From NCBI RefSeq assembly GCF_000799565.1, contig NZ_JUHB01000001.1, positions 806,001 through 870,000 on the forward strand: 64,000 nucleotides of DNA, given 5' to 3'. How positions within the stretch are numbered: position 1 is the first letter of the stretch; every line of letters starts with the position of its first letter. A model generated the notes under the pieces. It saw only the letters and a list, made by a program, of their open reading frames with translations. It was not told the DNA's origin and did not search any database. This DNA is from Cellulophaga sp. Hel_I_12 (lineage in GTDB: Bacteria; Bacteroidota; Bacteroidia; Flavobacteriales; Flavobacteriaceae). The position numbers and the translations under genes are program-made. This document shows, piece by piece, positions 1 to 6,664 of this stretch.

Positions 1-1
1 C

Positions 2-163
2 ATCCTTGTCGTTGGCGGATCGTTGTTAGTCATGATCACAGGTATTGGGGTTTTTGATTATTTACCTTATCTAGGCTGGGTTTTGGCCATATTGGGTATC
101 GTTAATGCGATGAATCTTAAAGAAGAAAAACTTCCTATTATTGGCACCGTAGGAGAAAAATAA
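2..163 (+). CDS. Small membrane protein, C-terminal part (5' end outside window)
   Basis: An open frame enters from the left edge and ends at a TAA. It encodes the last 53 residues of a hydrophobic protein with a membrane segment and a short polar tail (NAMNLKEEKLPIIG). The tail resembles that of the next gene (GALNYKKQEMPIVG), so the two are probably tandem paralogues of a small DUF4870/Tic20-like membrane family. That family assignment is an inference from hydrophobicity and the shared tail. A strong terminator follows directly, so this is the last gene of its transcript. The function is unknown. Confidence 0.7.
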   Translation: MLVVGGSLLVMITGIGVFDYLPYLGWVLAILGIVNAMNLKEEKLPIIGTVGEK

Positions 164-179
164 TTGGGATGACCATGCA

Positions 180-213
180 AAAAAGGCTTCAAAATATTTG
201 AAGCCTTTTTTTT
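180..213 (+). terminator. Rho-independent terminator
   Basis: A perfect 12-bp stem (AAAGGCTTCAAA with TTTGAAGCCTTT) and a 3-nt loop are followed by a run of T. It lies just after the stop codon of the partial gene at the left edge and would end its transcript. Confidence 0.85.
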
Positions 214-234
214 GTGCATTTGCTGTAGTAATCC

Positions 235-242
235 TAAATTTG
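235..242 (+). promoter_or_regulatory. Bacteroidota -7 box before the DUF4870-like gene
   Basis: TAAATTTG matches the Bacteroidota -7 consensus TAnnTTTG. A TTTG about 20 bp upstream (211-214) could be the -33 element. The box ends only four bases before the ATG at 247, so the transcript would be leaderless or nearly so. Confidence 0.4.
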
Positions 243-246
243 AAGT

Positions 247-564
247 ATGGATAAACAAGACAAAAAAATAGCTATTATTTCCTATTTTACGATTATTGGT
301 GCCGTTATTGCCATCAGTATGAATAACGAACCCAAGCATGATTTTGCCAGGTTTCATACACGTCAAGCCTTTGGTCTTCATATACTTTTTCACGCTTTTG
401 CCTTGTTTTTAAGTCAATGGTTTAACCAATATGCCTGGTATGGACTTTATGTATTTTATTTGATTCTTTGGGGTTACGGTTTCACTGGTGCCCTCAATTA
501 TAAAAAACAAGAAATGCCTATTGTAGGCCCACTTTTTCAAAAATGGTTTACGTTTATTCAATAG
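247..564 (+). CDS. DUF4870/Tic20-like small membrane protein
   Basis: The 105-residue protein has three or so hydrophobic segments (about residues 8-26, 43-60 and 64-82) and no signal peptide. The arrangement of a short charged N-terminus, HDFARFHTRQAFGLHI before the second helix, and a polar tail resembles small Tic20/DUF4870-like membrane proteins, whose role in bacteria is unknown. The C-terminal GALNYKKQEMPIVG echoes the tail of the partial gene just upstream, which suggests a tandem duplication. The two genes are separated by a terminator, so they are probably transcribed independently. The family call is moderate; no function can be read from the sequence. Confidence 0.7.
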   Translation: MDKQDKKIAIISYFTIIGAVIAISMNNEPKHDFARFHTRQAFGLHILFHAFALFLSQWFNQYAWYGLYVFYLILWGYGFTGALNYKKQEMPIVGPLFQKWFTFIQ

Positions 565-628
565 TTTGGCTTTATCCCTATTATTGCTTTATTAAATCAC
601 TACTTCACCTATTTACTATTTCAAAAAA

Positions 629-1294
629 ATGCAAACAAAAAATTTATCACTATATCATATCATAAAACCTTCAGCTTTAAAAAATAAGCCAATTCCCGTA
701 CTTTTTATGCTTCACGGCTATGGCAGTGATGAAAATGATTTGTTTTCGTTTGCGAGTGAATTACCTGAAAATCTTTGTGTCATCTCAATCAGAGCACCTT
801 ACGCCATGCAACCATTTGGAAATGCGTGGTATGCTATAAATTTTGATGCTGAAAAAGGAAAATGGAGTGATGATGAACAAGCAAAAATTTCAAGAGATAA
901 AATAGCTTCGTTTATTACCGAGGCTTGTGAAGCTTATGGCTTAGACCCTACTAATGTAACTTTATTGGGTTTTAGTCAGGGTACTATATTGAGCTATGCA
1001 GTGGCTTTATCCTATCCTGAAAAAGTGAATGCCGTCATTGCACTTAGCGGTTATATCAATGAACATATTTTAGTAGAAGGGTATACCTCGAATGACTTTA
1101 GAAATTTAAACTTTTATTGCTCTCATGGTTCCGTAGACCAAGTAATCCCCTCAGCCTGGGCAGCAAAAGCACCTGATTTTCTAAACAAATTAGGTATAAA
1201 AAATACCTATGAAGAGTTCCCAGTTGGGCATGGAGTTGCCCCACAAAACTTTTTAGCCCTTAAAAAATGGCTTTTACATCATGTAAAAATGTAA
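629..1294 (+). CDS. Alpha/beta hydrolase, carboxylesterase/phospholipase type (YpfH-like)
   Basis: The 221-residue cytoplasmic protein has the fold signatures of the phospholipase/carboxylesterase (acyl-protein thioesterase-like) family. These are LHGYGSDENDLF near residue 28 (oxyanion region), the nucleophile elbow GFSQG around residue 135, a late Asp in HGSVDQVIP, and the catalytic His in VGHGVAP near the C-terminus. Length and motif spacing are normal for the family, which hydrolyses short acyl esters or thioesters; the substrate cannot be told. There is no signal peptide. It has no obvious operon partner. The stop codon lies at the start of an imperfect inverted repeat (1291-1380). Confidence 0.85.
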   Translation: MQTKNLSLYHIIKPSALKNKPIPVLFMLHGYGSDENDLFSFASELPENLCVISIRAPYAMQPFGNAWYAINFDAEKGKWSDDEQAKISRDKIASFITEACEAYGLDPTNVTLLGFSQGTILSYAVALSYPEKVNAVIALSGYINEHILVEGYTSNDFRNLNFYCSHGSVDQVIPSAWAAKAPDFLNKLGIKNTYEEFPVGHGVAPQNFLALKKWLLHHVKM

Positions 1295-1380
1295 GTTTAG
1301 CGCAAGTTCGTGATACATTGAAATAAAATATACCTATTTCAAGGATTGGAAAACTTGCTTATAAAGCCCTAAACGCTTAC
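1291..1380. repeat. Imperfect inverted repeat, about 90 bp
   Basis: The outer arms GTAAGTTTAG (1291-1300) and CTAAACGCTTAC (1369-1380) are complementary apart from a 2-nt bulge. Inside them lie GCAAGTT / AACTTGC, and in the centre ATTGAAATA / TATTTCAA. The whole could fold into one long interrupted hairpin. It overlaps the stop codon of the esterase gene. It may be a degenerate repeat element or a weak terminator; no T-tract follows. Confidence 0.4.
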
Positions 1381-1420
1381 TCTTTTGTATGCTCTAGGTC
1401 ATTTAGTAGGTGAATAGCGC

Positions 1421-1915
1421 CTAATTACTTCTGGTATACAACAAATGGTCATGTAACGAAAAATCAACGCTTAAATCATCCTTAAGTTCGTACTTTATCA
1501 ATAGTTCACCCCAGTATTGTCCGTCTGAAAAATCGGTTAAAATCCATTTGTGGTTTAATATTTTAATTTTATTAATTTTAAAATCTCCATCCGTGCCTTC
1601 GTAGGGCACTAATGGATTATCGCCTTTACTTTCATTGGTTTCTAATAATTTATCTGCAATGTACCTCGAAACATTTTGAATATTTAGATGCTCATAATAC
1701 GCCAAGGCATCGTCATTATTCTCTAAAGAAAAATATTCAATCTCTAACATTTTTAAATGCAATTTCTGAATAGAGTCTTTAAGTGCCACTTTTTCGACTT
1801 CTAAAGCTTGAATTTTACTAGACGTATCTTTTACCATCGTATCTGCGCTTACAAATTGATACAAAGCGATTAGGGCTGCAAAAACAAAGAGGTATAAAAA
1901 TATTTTACTTTTCAT
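1421..1915 (-). CDS. Hypothetical membrane-anchored coiled-coil protein
   Basis: The 164-residue protein has one N-terminal hydrophobic segment (about residues 4-24) that could be an anchor or an uncleaved signal. A heptad-like stretch follows (about residues 33-65, rich in Lys, Glu, Leu and Ile), then a C-terminal domain with a conserved-looking WGELLIKYEL strand. I do not recognise the family. It lies 26 bp after the PhnP-like metallo-hydrolase in the same direction and is probably its operon partner. No catalytic motif is visible. Confidence 0.65.
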   Translation of the reverse strand: MKSKIFLYLFVFAALIALYQFVSADTMVKDTSSKIQALEVEKVALKDSIQKLHLKMLEIEYFSLENNDDALAYYEHLNIQNVSRYIADKLLETNESKGDNPLVPYEGTDGDFKINKIKILNHKWILTDFSDGQYWGELLIKYELKDDLSVDFSLHDHLLYTRSN

Positions 1916-1941
1916 AGGTACTTATTTTGTTCGGTTACTAA

Positions 1942-2706
1942 TTAAACGGTAATTGTTAAATTATCATATGCCAAATACACATTTTTAGGCAACTTTTTTT
2001 GAACCTCGTCATGAAAGCCCAAATAATGACTTATATGCGTAAAATAGGCCTTCTCCGGATTAATTAGTTTTACGAAAGCTAAAGCCTCCTCCAAATTAAA
2101 ATGCGAATGGTGGGGTTCTTCTCTAAGAGCGTTAACGACCAAGACCTTAACTCCCTTGAGCTTACTGATCTCTTGAGGAGCCACTGTTTTTACATCGGTC
2201 AAGTAGGCAAAATTTTTGAATCTATAACCAAATACCTGTAACCTATTGTGGTTAACCTCAATCGGAACCACTAGGGTATCTCCTAATTTTATAGAGTTAT
2301 TATTTTTTACTTCATGAATTTGAACAGAAGGAGCGCCAGGGTACCTGTTTTCATCAGCGAAAATATAATCGAACCTTACTTTTAAGGCGTCAATTACTCG
2401 TTTGTGAGCGTAGATAGGAATATCACCTTGTCTAAAAAAATAAGGCCGTATATCATCAATACCAGCGGTATGGTCTGAGTGTTCGTGTGTAAAAAGAATC
2501 CCGTCTAATTTGGTAATGGGATTTTTTAGCATTTGTTGCCTAAAATCAGGACCACAATCAATTACAAAATTATAGTTTTCCCACGAAATCAAAACAGATA
2601 CTCGAAGTCTTTTATCCTTGCTATTCTCACTTAAACAAACAGGATGTTTACTTCCAATTACTGGAATTCCTTGTGATGTTCCTGTTCCTAAAAAAGTAAT
2701 TTTCAC
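1942..2706 (-). CDS. MBL-fold metallo-hydrolase (PhnP-like phosphodiesterase)
   Basis: The 254-residue protein has the metallo-beta-lactamase metal site THEHSDHTAGID around residue 74, an opening FLGTGTSQGIPVIG typical of the PhnP/RNase Z-like branch, an Asp-containing VIDCGPDFR, and a late His pair (HHSHFNLEEA and FTHISHYLG). Members hydrolyse cyclic phosphodiesters or related substrates with two metal ions; the substrate here is unknown. The start is GTG. An AAGGAG lies 7 nt upstream of it, unusual for Bacteroidota, and a -7 box TAAATTTG lies about 19 nt upstream. It leads a probable two-gene unit with the coiled-coil protein at 1421-1915. Confidence 0.85.
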   Translation of the reverse strand: MKITFLGTGTSQGIPVIGSKHPVCLSENSKDKRLRVSVLISWENYNFVIDCGPDFRQQMLKNPITKLDGILFTHEHSDHTAGIDDIRPYFFRQGDIPIYAHKRVIDALKVRFDYIFADENRYPGAPSVQIHEVKNNNSIKLGDTLVVPIEVNHNRLQVFGYRFKNFAYLTDVKTVAPQEISKLKGVKVLVVNALREEPHHSHFNLEEALAFVKLINPEKAYFTHISHYLGFHDEVQKKLPKNVYLAYDNLTITV

Positions 2707-2724
2707 TAGTTCTCCTTTTTACTT

Positions 2725-2775
2725 CAAATTTATAACATTATTTATTTATTAGCTTGTGCATTCTTACTAACTTTG
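2725..2775. promoter_or_regulatory. Divergent promoter pair (two TAnnTTTG boxes)
   Basis: On the minus strand TAAATTTG (2725-2732) lies about 19 nt before the GTG of the metallo-hydrolase. On the plus strand TAACTTTG (2768-2775) lies 16 nt before the ATG at 2792. Both match the Bacteroidota -7 consensus and give short leaders in opposite directions. Confidence 0.6.
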
Positions 2776-2791
2776 CTGCAAAGAATTAACA

Positions 2792-4231
2792 ATGGCTTCT
2801 GTTTTAAAGAAAGATACCGTATTTGAGAATATCCCCTCGATAAAATCAAAGACACTTAGAATAAATTTAAACCCAGACATCTATGGTACCTTTTCTGAAA
2901 TAGGTGCCGGCCAAGAGACTTCGGGTCATTTTTTCAGGTCTGGAGGGGCTTCTGGTACCATAGCGAAGGCTATGAGTGCCTATGATAAAGATTTTAGTGA
3001 TGCTATTTACGGCATAGAAGAAGATGGGAGATACGTAACCCAAGCTCGACTAAAGAAAATGTTGAGTCATGAGATGACAAACATGGAAGATCGTATCAGC
3101 CGAAAAAAACATCCCGAACGTTTATTTTTTTCCTATGCAAATACTGTAGCTACCATTGACTTTTCAAAAAGGTACAAGGGCCACGGTTGGTTAGGAATTC
3201 GATATCAATTAGATCCTACCCAAAAAGAGTATGACGAAATAATTCTGCACGTGCGGTTTAAACAAAACGAGGCACGCCTGCAACAAGAAACTCTAGGTAT
3301 TCTAGGGGTGAATCTGATTTATGGCGCTTTTTACAAGCATGATCAGCCTAGAAAAATTCTTAAATATCTTTACGACCATTTAGATAGAGATACTTTAGAA
3401 TTGGATATGATTAATTTTTCAGGACCTAATTTCAAAAATGTCGATAACAGGTTAATGAGTTTGCAACTTATTAAAAATGATATGACTGATGCCGTTATGT
3501 TCGGTCCTGACGGAAATAACCTGCTACCTGCTGCCATTCTTTATAAAAAAAGTATTTTGGCCTTAAGAGGAAGTTTTCGTCCTGTTACTAAGGTAAATAT
3601 GGACATGCTCAAAAAATCATACGATATTTTTGTGCGTGAACAGAGTGTAGAAGAAGAAAATACCATCGTTGTATTTGAAATTACCTTATCAAATTTAAAA
3701 GCTTCAGGTGAAATAGATGAACAAGATTTTATGGACAGGGCCGAACTCCTCTGTTCTCTTGGACACACCGTAATGATTTCGAAATTTCAGGAATATTATA
3801 AATTAGTAGAATACTTTAGTAATTATACCAAAGCCAAGATTGGTTTAACCATGGGCGTTAATAATTTAATTGATATTTTTGACGAAAAATATTACCGTCA
3901 CTTAAGCGGAGGTATTCTAGAAGCCTTTGGTAAATTATTCTTTAAAGATTTAAAGGTATACCTCTACCCCATGAAAAATGAAGAGACAGGTCAGATCATG
4001 ACAAGTAATAATGTAAAAGTACACCCACGTATGAAAGAATTGTATAAATTCTTTAAATACAACGGAAAAGTGATGGACATTATTGATTATGATCCTGAAA
4101 TATTGCATGTATTTTCACGAGATGTTTTAAAGAAGATTATAAATCATGAAGAAGGCTGGGAAAAAGTATTACCTGAAGGAATTGCCGAAATAATTAAAGA
4201 AAAAGAACTTTTCGTACGAAAAGAAATATAA
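2792..4231 (+). CDS. Conserved protein of unknown function, 479 residues
   Basis: This long soluble protein has no signal peptide or membrane segment. It carries a striking Gly/Ser-rich N-terminal block (FSEIGAGQETSGHFF, then RSGGASGTIAKAMSAYDKDF, about residues 33-67). I recall homologues in Flavobacteriia sharing this block, but sometimes under names such as TonB-dependent receptor that nothing here supports: there is no signal, plug or barrel. The C-terminal half contains HPRMKELYKFF and reads as an all-cytoplasmic enzyme or scaffold. It has its own promoter box (2768-2775) and is followed by a strong terminator, so it is monocistronic. The function is unknown. Confidence 0.9.
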   Translation: MASVLKKDTVFENIPSIKSKTLRINLNPDIYGTFSEIGAGQETSGHFFRSGGASGTIAKAMSAYDKDFSDAIYGIEEDGRYVTQARLKKMLSHEMTNMEDRISRKKHPERLFFSYANTVATIDFSKRYKGHGWLGIRYQLDPTQKEYDEIILHVRFKQNEARLQQETLGILGVNLIYGAFYKHDQPRKILKYLYDHLDRDTLELDMINFSGPNFKNVDNRLMSLQLIKNDMTDAVMFGPDGNNLLPAAILYKKSILALRGSFRPVTKVNMDMLKKSYDIFVREQSVEEENTIVVFEITLSNLKASGEIDEQDFMDRAELLCSLGHTVMISKFQEYYKLVEYFSNYTKAKIGLTMGVNNLIDIFDEKYYRHLSGGILEAFGKLFFKDLKVYLYPMKNEETGQIMTSNNVKVHPRMKELYKFFKYNGKVMDIIDYDPEILHVFSRDVLKKIINHEEGWEKVLPEGIAEIIKEKELFVRKEI

Positions 4232-4265
4232 TAAAAAGAGTACCTGTACGCCTAAACTTATACTT

Positions 4266-4303
4266 AAAAATGGCTATCTAAAGCTATAGATAGCCATTTT
4301 TAG
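4266..4303 (+). terminator. Rho-independent terminator
   Basis: A perfect 15-bp stem (AAAAATGGCTATCTA with TAGATAGCCATTTTT) with a 6-nt loop ends in T residues. It lies 35 bp after the stop codon of the 479-residue protein. Confidence 0.85.
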
Positions 4304-4382
4304 TTGTTTGAAATAAAAGTTTAAATAACTATATTTAAGTTACTTAAAAACAACGTAATACATTTAAATAATATATTGAAAC

Positions 4383-4832
4383 TTATAGCAATTGGGCTGC
4401 GTGATCTTTTGTTTTAACTTTATCGATAACCTTCGTAATTATACCGTCTTCATCAATAACAAAAGTTGTTCTGTGGATGCCGTCATATTCTTTTCCCATA
4501 AACTTTTTGGGACCCCAAACACCAAAAGCATTGATAACACTAAGATCCTCATCGGCTAAAAGAGGAAATGGGAAAAAATATTTCTCACTAAAATTAGCTT
4601 GCTTTTTCTCAGAATCAGCACTAACGCCTAACAATTCGTATCCTTGAGCTTGAAATTCTTCATAATTGTCTCTTAAATTACAGGCTTCCGCAGTGCAACC
4701 TGGTGTATTGGCTTTTGGGTAAAAGAAAACGATTAACTTTTTTCCCAAATAATCATCACTGTTAATAATGGTTCCATTTTGATCTTTTGACATAAAACTG
4801 GGCATCTTATCCCCTTCTTTTAATGTTTGCAT
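4383..4832 (-). CDS. bcp: Thioredoxin-dependent peroxiredoxin (Bcp/PrxQ)
   Basis: The 149-residue protein is a full-length AhpC/TSA-type peroxiredoxin of the Bcp/PrxQ class. The peroxidatic cysteine lies in PKANTPGCTAEACNLR (about residues 39-54), with the resolving cysteine five residues later, as in the alpha-helical PrxQ arrangement. DFG-like strands and the late HRTTFVIDEDG strand are typical. It reduces hydrogen peroxide and organic hydroperoxides in the cytoplasm using thioredoxin. It is divergent from the endonuclease III gene across a 104-bp spacer. No OxyR-type site was recognised. Confidence 0.92.
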   Translation of the reverse strand: MQTLKEGDKMPSFMSKDQNGTIINSDDYLGKKLIVFFYPKANTPGCTAEACNLRDNYEEFQAQGYELLGVSADSEKKQANFSEKYFFPFPLLADEDLSVINAFGVWGPKKFMGKEYDGIHRTTFVIDEDGIITKVIDKVKTKDHAAQLL

Positions 4833-4936
4833 AGCTATTTTTAATTAAATTCGTTCTTTGTAAAAATACAAATTCACTTTTTATATTGCTAAAATATAGG
4901 AATACCTTTTTATACATTCGTTGATACATTATTCAA

Positions 4937-5599
4937 ATGACTAAAGCCGAAAAAGTTGCTTTTACCATAGCAAAACTCAAAGAACTATATCCCACAATTC
5001 CTGTTCCTTTAGATCACAAAGATCCCTATACTTTGTTAATTGCTGTTTTGCTTTCTGCACAAAGTACCGATGTTCGTGTAAATAAAATAACTCCTTTGTT
5101 ATTCGAAAAAGCAGATAACCCGTTTGATATGATAAAATTATCGGTGGATGAAATTCGCGATATTATTCGACCAGTTGGTCTATCGCCTATGAAATCTAAA
5201 GGTATCTACGGATTATCAAAGATTTTAGTAGAAAAATACGATGGCATTGTACCAAAAAAAATAGAGCTATTAGAAGAATTCCCAGCCGTTGGCCATAAAA
5301 CAGCAAGTGTTGTAGTCTCTCAAGCATTTGGAATCCCAGCTTTTCCTGTCGATACGCATATTCATAGACTCTTATACCGTTGGGGTTTTACCAATGGAAA
5401 AAATGTGGTTCAGACCGAAAAAGATGCCAAACGATTGTTTCCCAAAGAAATTTGGAATGATTTGCATTTACAGATTATTTGGTACGGTCGCGAATATTCA
5501 CCAGCCAGAGCTTGGGATTTAGACAAAGACATCATTACTAAAACAATAGGAAGAAAAAAGGTGCTTGAAGACTATTATAAAACTAAAAAGAGCCGCTAA
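4937..5599 (+). CDS. nth: Endonuclease III-type DNA glycosylase/AP lyase lacking the Fe-S cluster
   Basis: The 220-residue protein matches endonuclease III, which removes oxidised pyrimidines and cleaves abasic sites. The N-terminal LLSAQSTDVRVNK, the helix-hairpin-helix EEFPAVGHKTASVV with catalytic Lys121, and FPVDTHIHRL with catalytic Asp139 are all present. The C-terminal Cys-X6-Cys-X2-Cys-X5-Cys cluster loop of the classical enzyme is absent. The protein has no cysteine at all and ends REYSPARAWDLDKDIITKTI before a basic tail. This is therefore a cluster-free form. The terminator hairpin begins inside the last codons. Confidence 0.93.
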   Translation: MTKAEKVAFTIAKLKELYPTIPVPLDHKDPYTLLIAVLLSAQSTDVRVNKITPLLFEKADNPFDMIKLSVDEIRDIIRPVGLSPMKSKGIYGLSKILVEKYDGIVPKKIELLEEFPAVGHKTASVVVSQAFGIPAFPVDTHIHRLLYRWGFTNGKNVVQTEKDAKRLFPKEIWNDLHLQIIWYGREYSPARAWDLDKDIITKTIGRKKVLEDYYKTKKSR

Positions 5600-5618
5600 T
5601 AGCGGCTCTTTTTAGTTT
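5585..5618. terminator. Bidirectional terminator overlapping the nth stop
   Basis: A perfect 13-bp stem (AAAAAGAGCCGCT with AGCGGCTCTTTTT) with a 3-nt loop includes the final Lys, Ser and Arg codons and stop of nth in its left arm. Because both arms end in A or T runs, it can also end the leftward transcript of the small protein, whose stop codon is at 5619-5621. Confidence 0.85.
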
Positions 5619-5762
5619 TTAGTTTAAGTTATTCTCAAACTGCATGTCGCCATAATTGACAATATTCAGGGATTTAGAATAATTCATCAGGAACGTTATA
5701 GTTTCTGGACATGCTTTAGCCAATTTGCAGGCATTTTGATTCTCAGAGTAAATTTTTTCCAT
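5619..5762 (-). CDS. Small conserved protein downstream of ECF sigma factor (47 residues)
   Basis: A 47-residue frame starts at ATG 5762 and begins MEKIYSENQNACKLAKACPE, with two cysteines eight residues apart (Cys12, Cys18 region). It lies 71 bp after the ECF sigma gene on the same strand and ends at a strong bidirectional terminator, so the two genes form one compact unit. I recall short proteins with the same MEKIYSEN..AC..AKACPETI pattern beside this sigma factor in other flavobacteria; that is memory, not a search. The function is unknown. It is too short to be a classical anti-sigma factor, but it could be a small regulator. Confidence 0.7.
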   Translation of the reverse strand: MEKIYSENQNACKLAKACPETITFLMNYSKSLNIVNYGDMQFENNLN

Positions 5763-5833
5763 ATTAATTAGTATTGTTATGTTAAGATAACGACACTATT
5801 ATTCAATTATTGTACAGTTCGACCTACGACCGA

Positions 5834-6415
5834 TTAATTCGTTAAAACGATATTATTTTTCTCAATGACCTTTCTAAGGTTAATTAAAGCATATCGCATT
5901 CTACCTAAAGCAGTATTAATGCTAACTCCTGTGTTTTCTGAAATCTCTTTGAAGCTCATATCGCGGTAAATACGCATCATTAAAACTTCTTTTTGATCAT
6001 CAGGTAATTCTTCAATCAGTAAATTTAAATCACAATCGATCTGATCTTTTATAATTTGTTTTTCAACGTTTAGTTGATCATCGCCGATCACAGAGAAGAT
6101 ATTAAAATCATCATTCCCTTCGAACATAGGCATCCTTTTGTTTTTTCTAAAGTGATCTATCACTAGGTTATGCGCAATTCGCATGACCCAAGGTAGAAAT
6201 TTACCTTCTTCACTGTACGATCCTTTTCTGAGTGTTTTAATCACTTTAATAAAGGTATCTTGAAAAATATCTTCTGTGATATCCCGATCTAAAACTTTAG
6301 AATAAATAAAGCTAGAGATCCGCTGGTTGTGTCGGTTGATTAGAATTTCAAGCGCTTTTTCTTCGCCGTTGATATAATTTTTTACTAAAACTGAGTCATC
6401 AATCTGTAGTTCCAT
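5834..6415 (-). CDS. ECF-type RNA polymerase sigma factor
   Basis: The 193-residue protein has sigma region 2 (about residues 22-95, with DITEDIFQDTFIKVI and the region 2.4 segment LPWVMRIAHNLVIDHFRK) and region 4 (about residues 130-185, LPDDQKEVLMMRIY followed by the helix-turn-helix MSFKEISENTGVS). This is the layout of group 4 (extracytoplasmic function) sigma factors. No membrane anti-sigma gene follows; instead a 47-residue protein lies downstream. The spacer before uvrA (6416-6638) contains its promoter region, but no clear TAnnTTTG was found. The regulon and the inducing signal are unknown. Confidence 0.9.
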   Translation of the reverse strand: MELQIDDSVLVKNYINGEEKALEILINRHNQRISSFIYSKVLDRDITEDIFQDTFIKVIKTLRKGSYSEEGKFLPWVMRIAHNLVIDHFRKNKRMPMFEGNDDFNIFSVIGDDQLNVEKQIIKDQIDCDLNLLIEELPDDQKEVLMMRIYRDMSFKEISENTGVSINTALGRMRYALINLRKVIEKNNIVLTN

Positions 6416-6638
6416 ACAAATTACTTTTTTGGGTTAAAATTAGGGGGTCCTCTCCTTTGACGGTTTTGGACTTTTACTAAACTAAATTTTTAAAAAAGTA
6501 ATTTTGCTGTATAGGCTTCTGTGTTTTTATTATATGTCAAATATACCCAAATAAGACACTTATAAAAAAAAGTTTGTTGTGATATGCAATATTTTTGATG
6601 TTAAAACGTGTATTCTAGTGAATGAAGTCTTCAAATCG

Positions 6639-6646
6639 TATCTTTG
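6639..6646 (+). promoter_or_regulatory. -7 box of uvrA
   Basis: TATCTTTG matches TAnnTTTG and lies 18 nt before ATG 6665. It overlaps an in-frame TTG at 6644, which is therefore unlikely to be the start; the box decides the start codon in favour of 6665. Confidence 0.65.
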
Positions 6647-6664
6647 TGCTCCTTAATTACGAGT

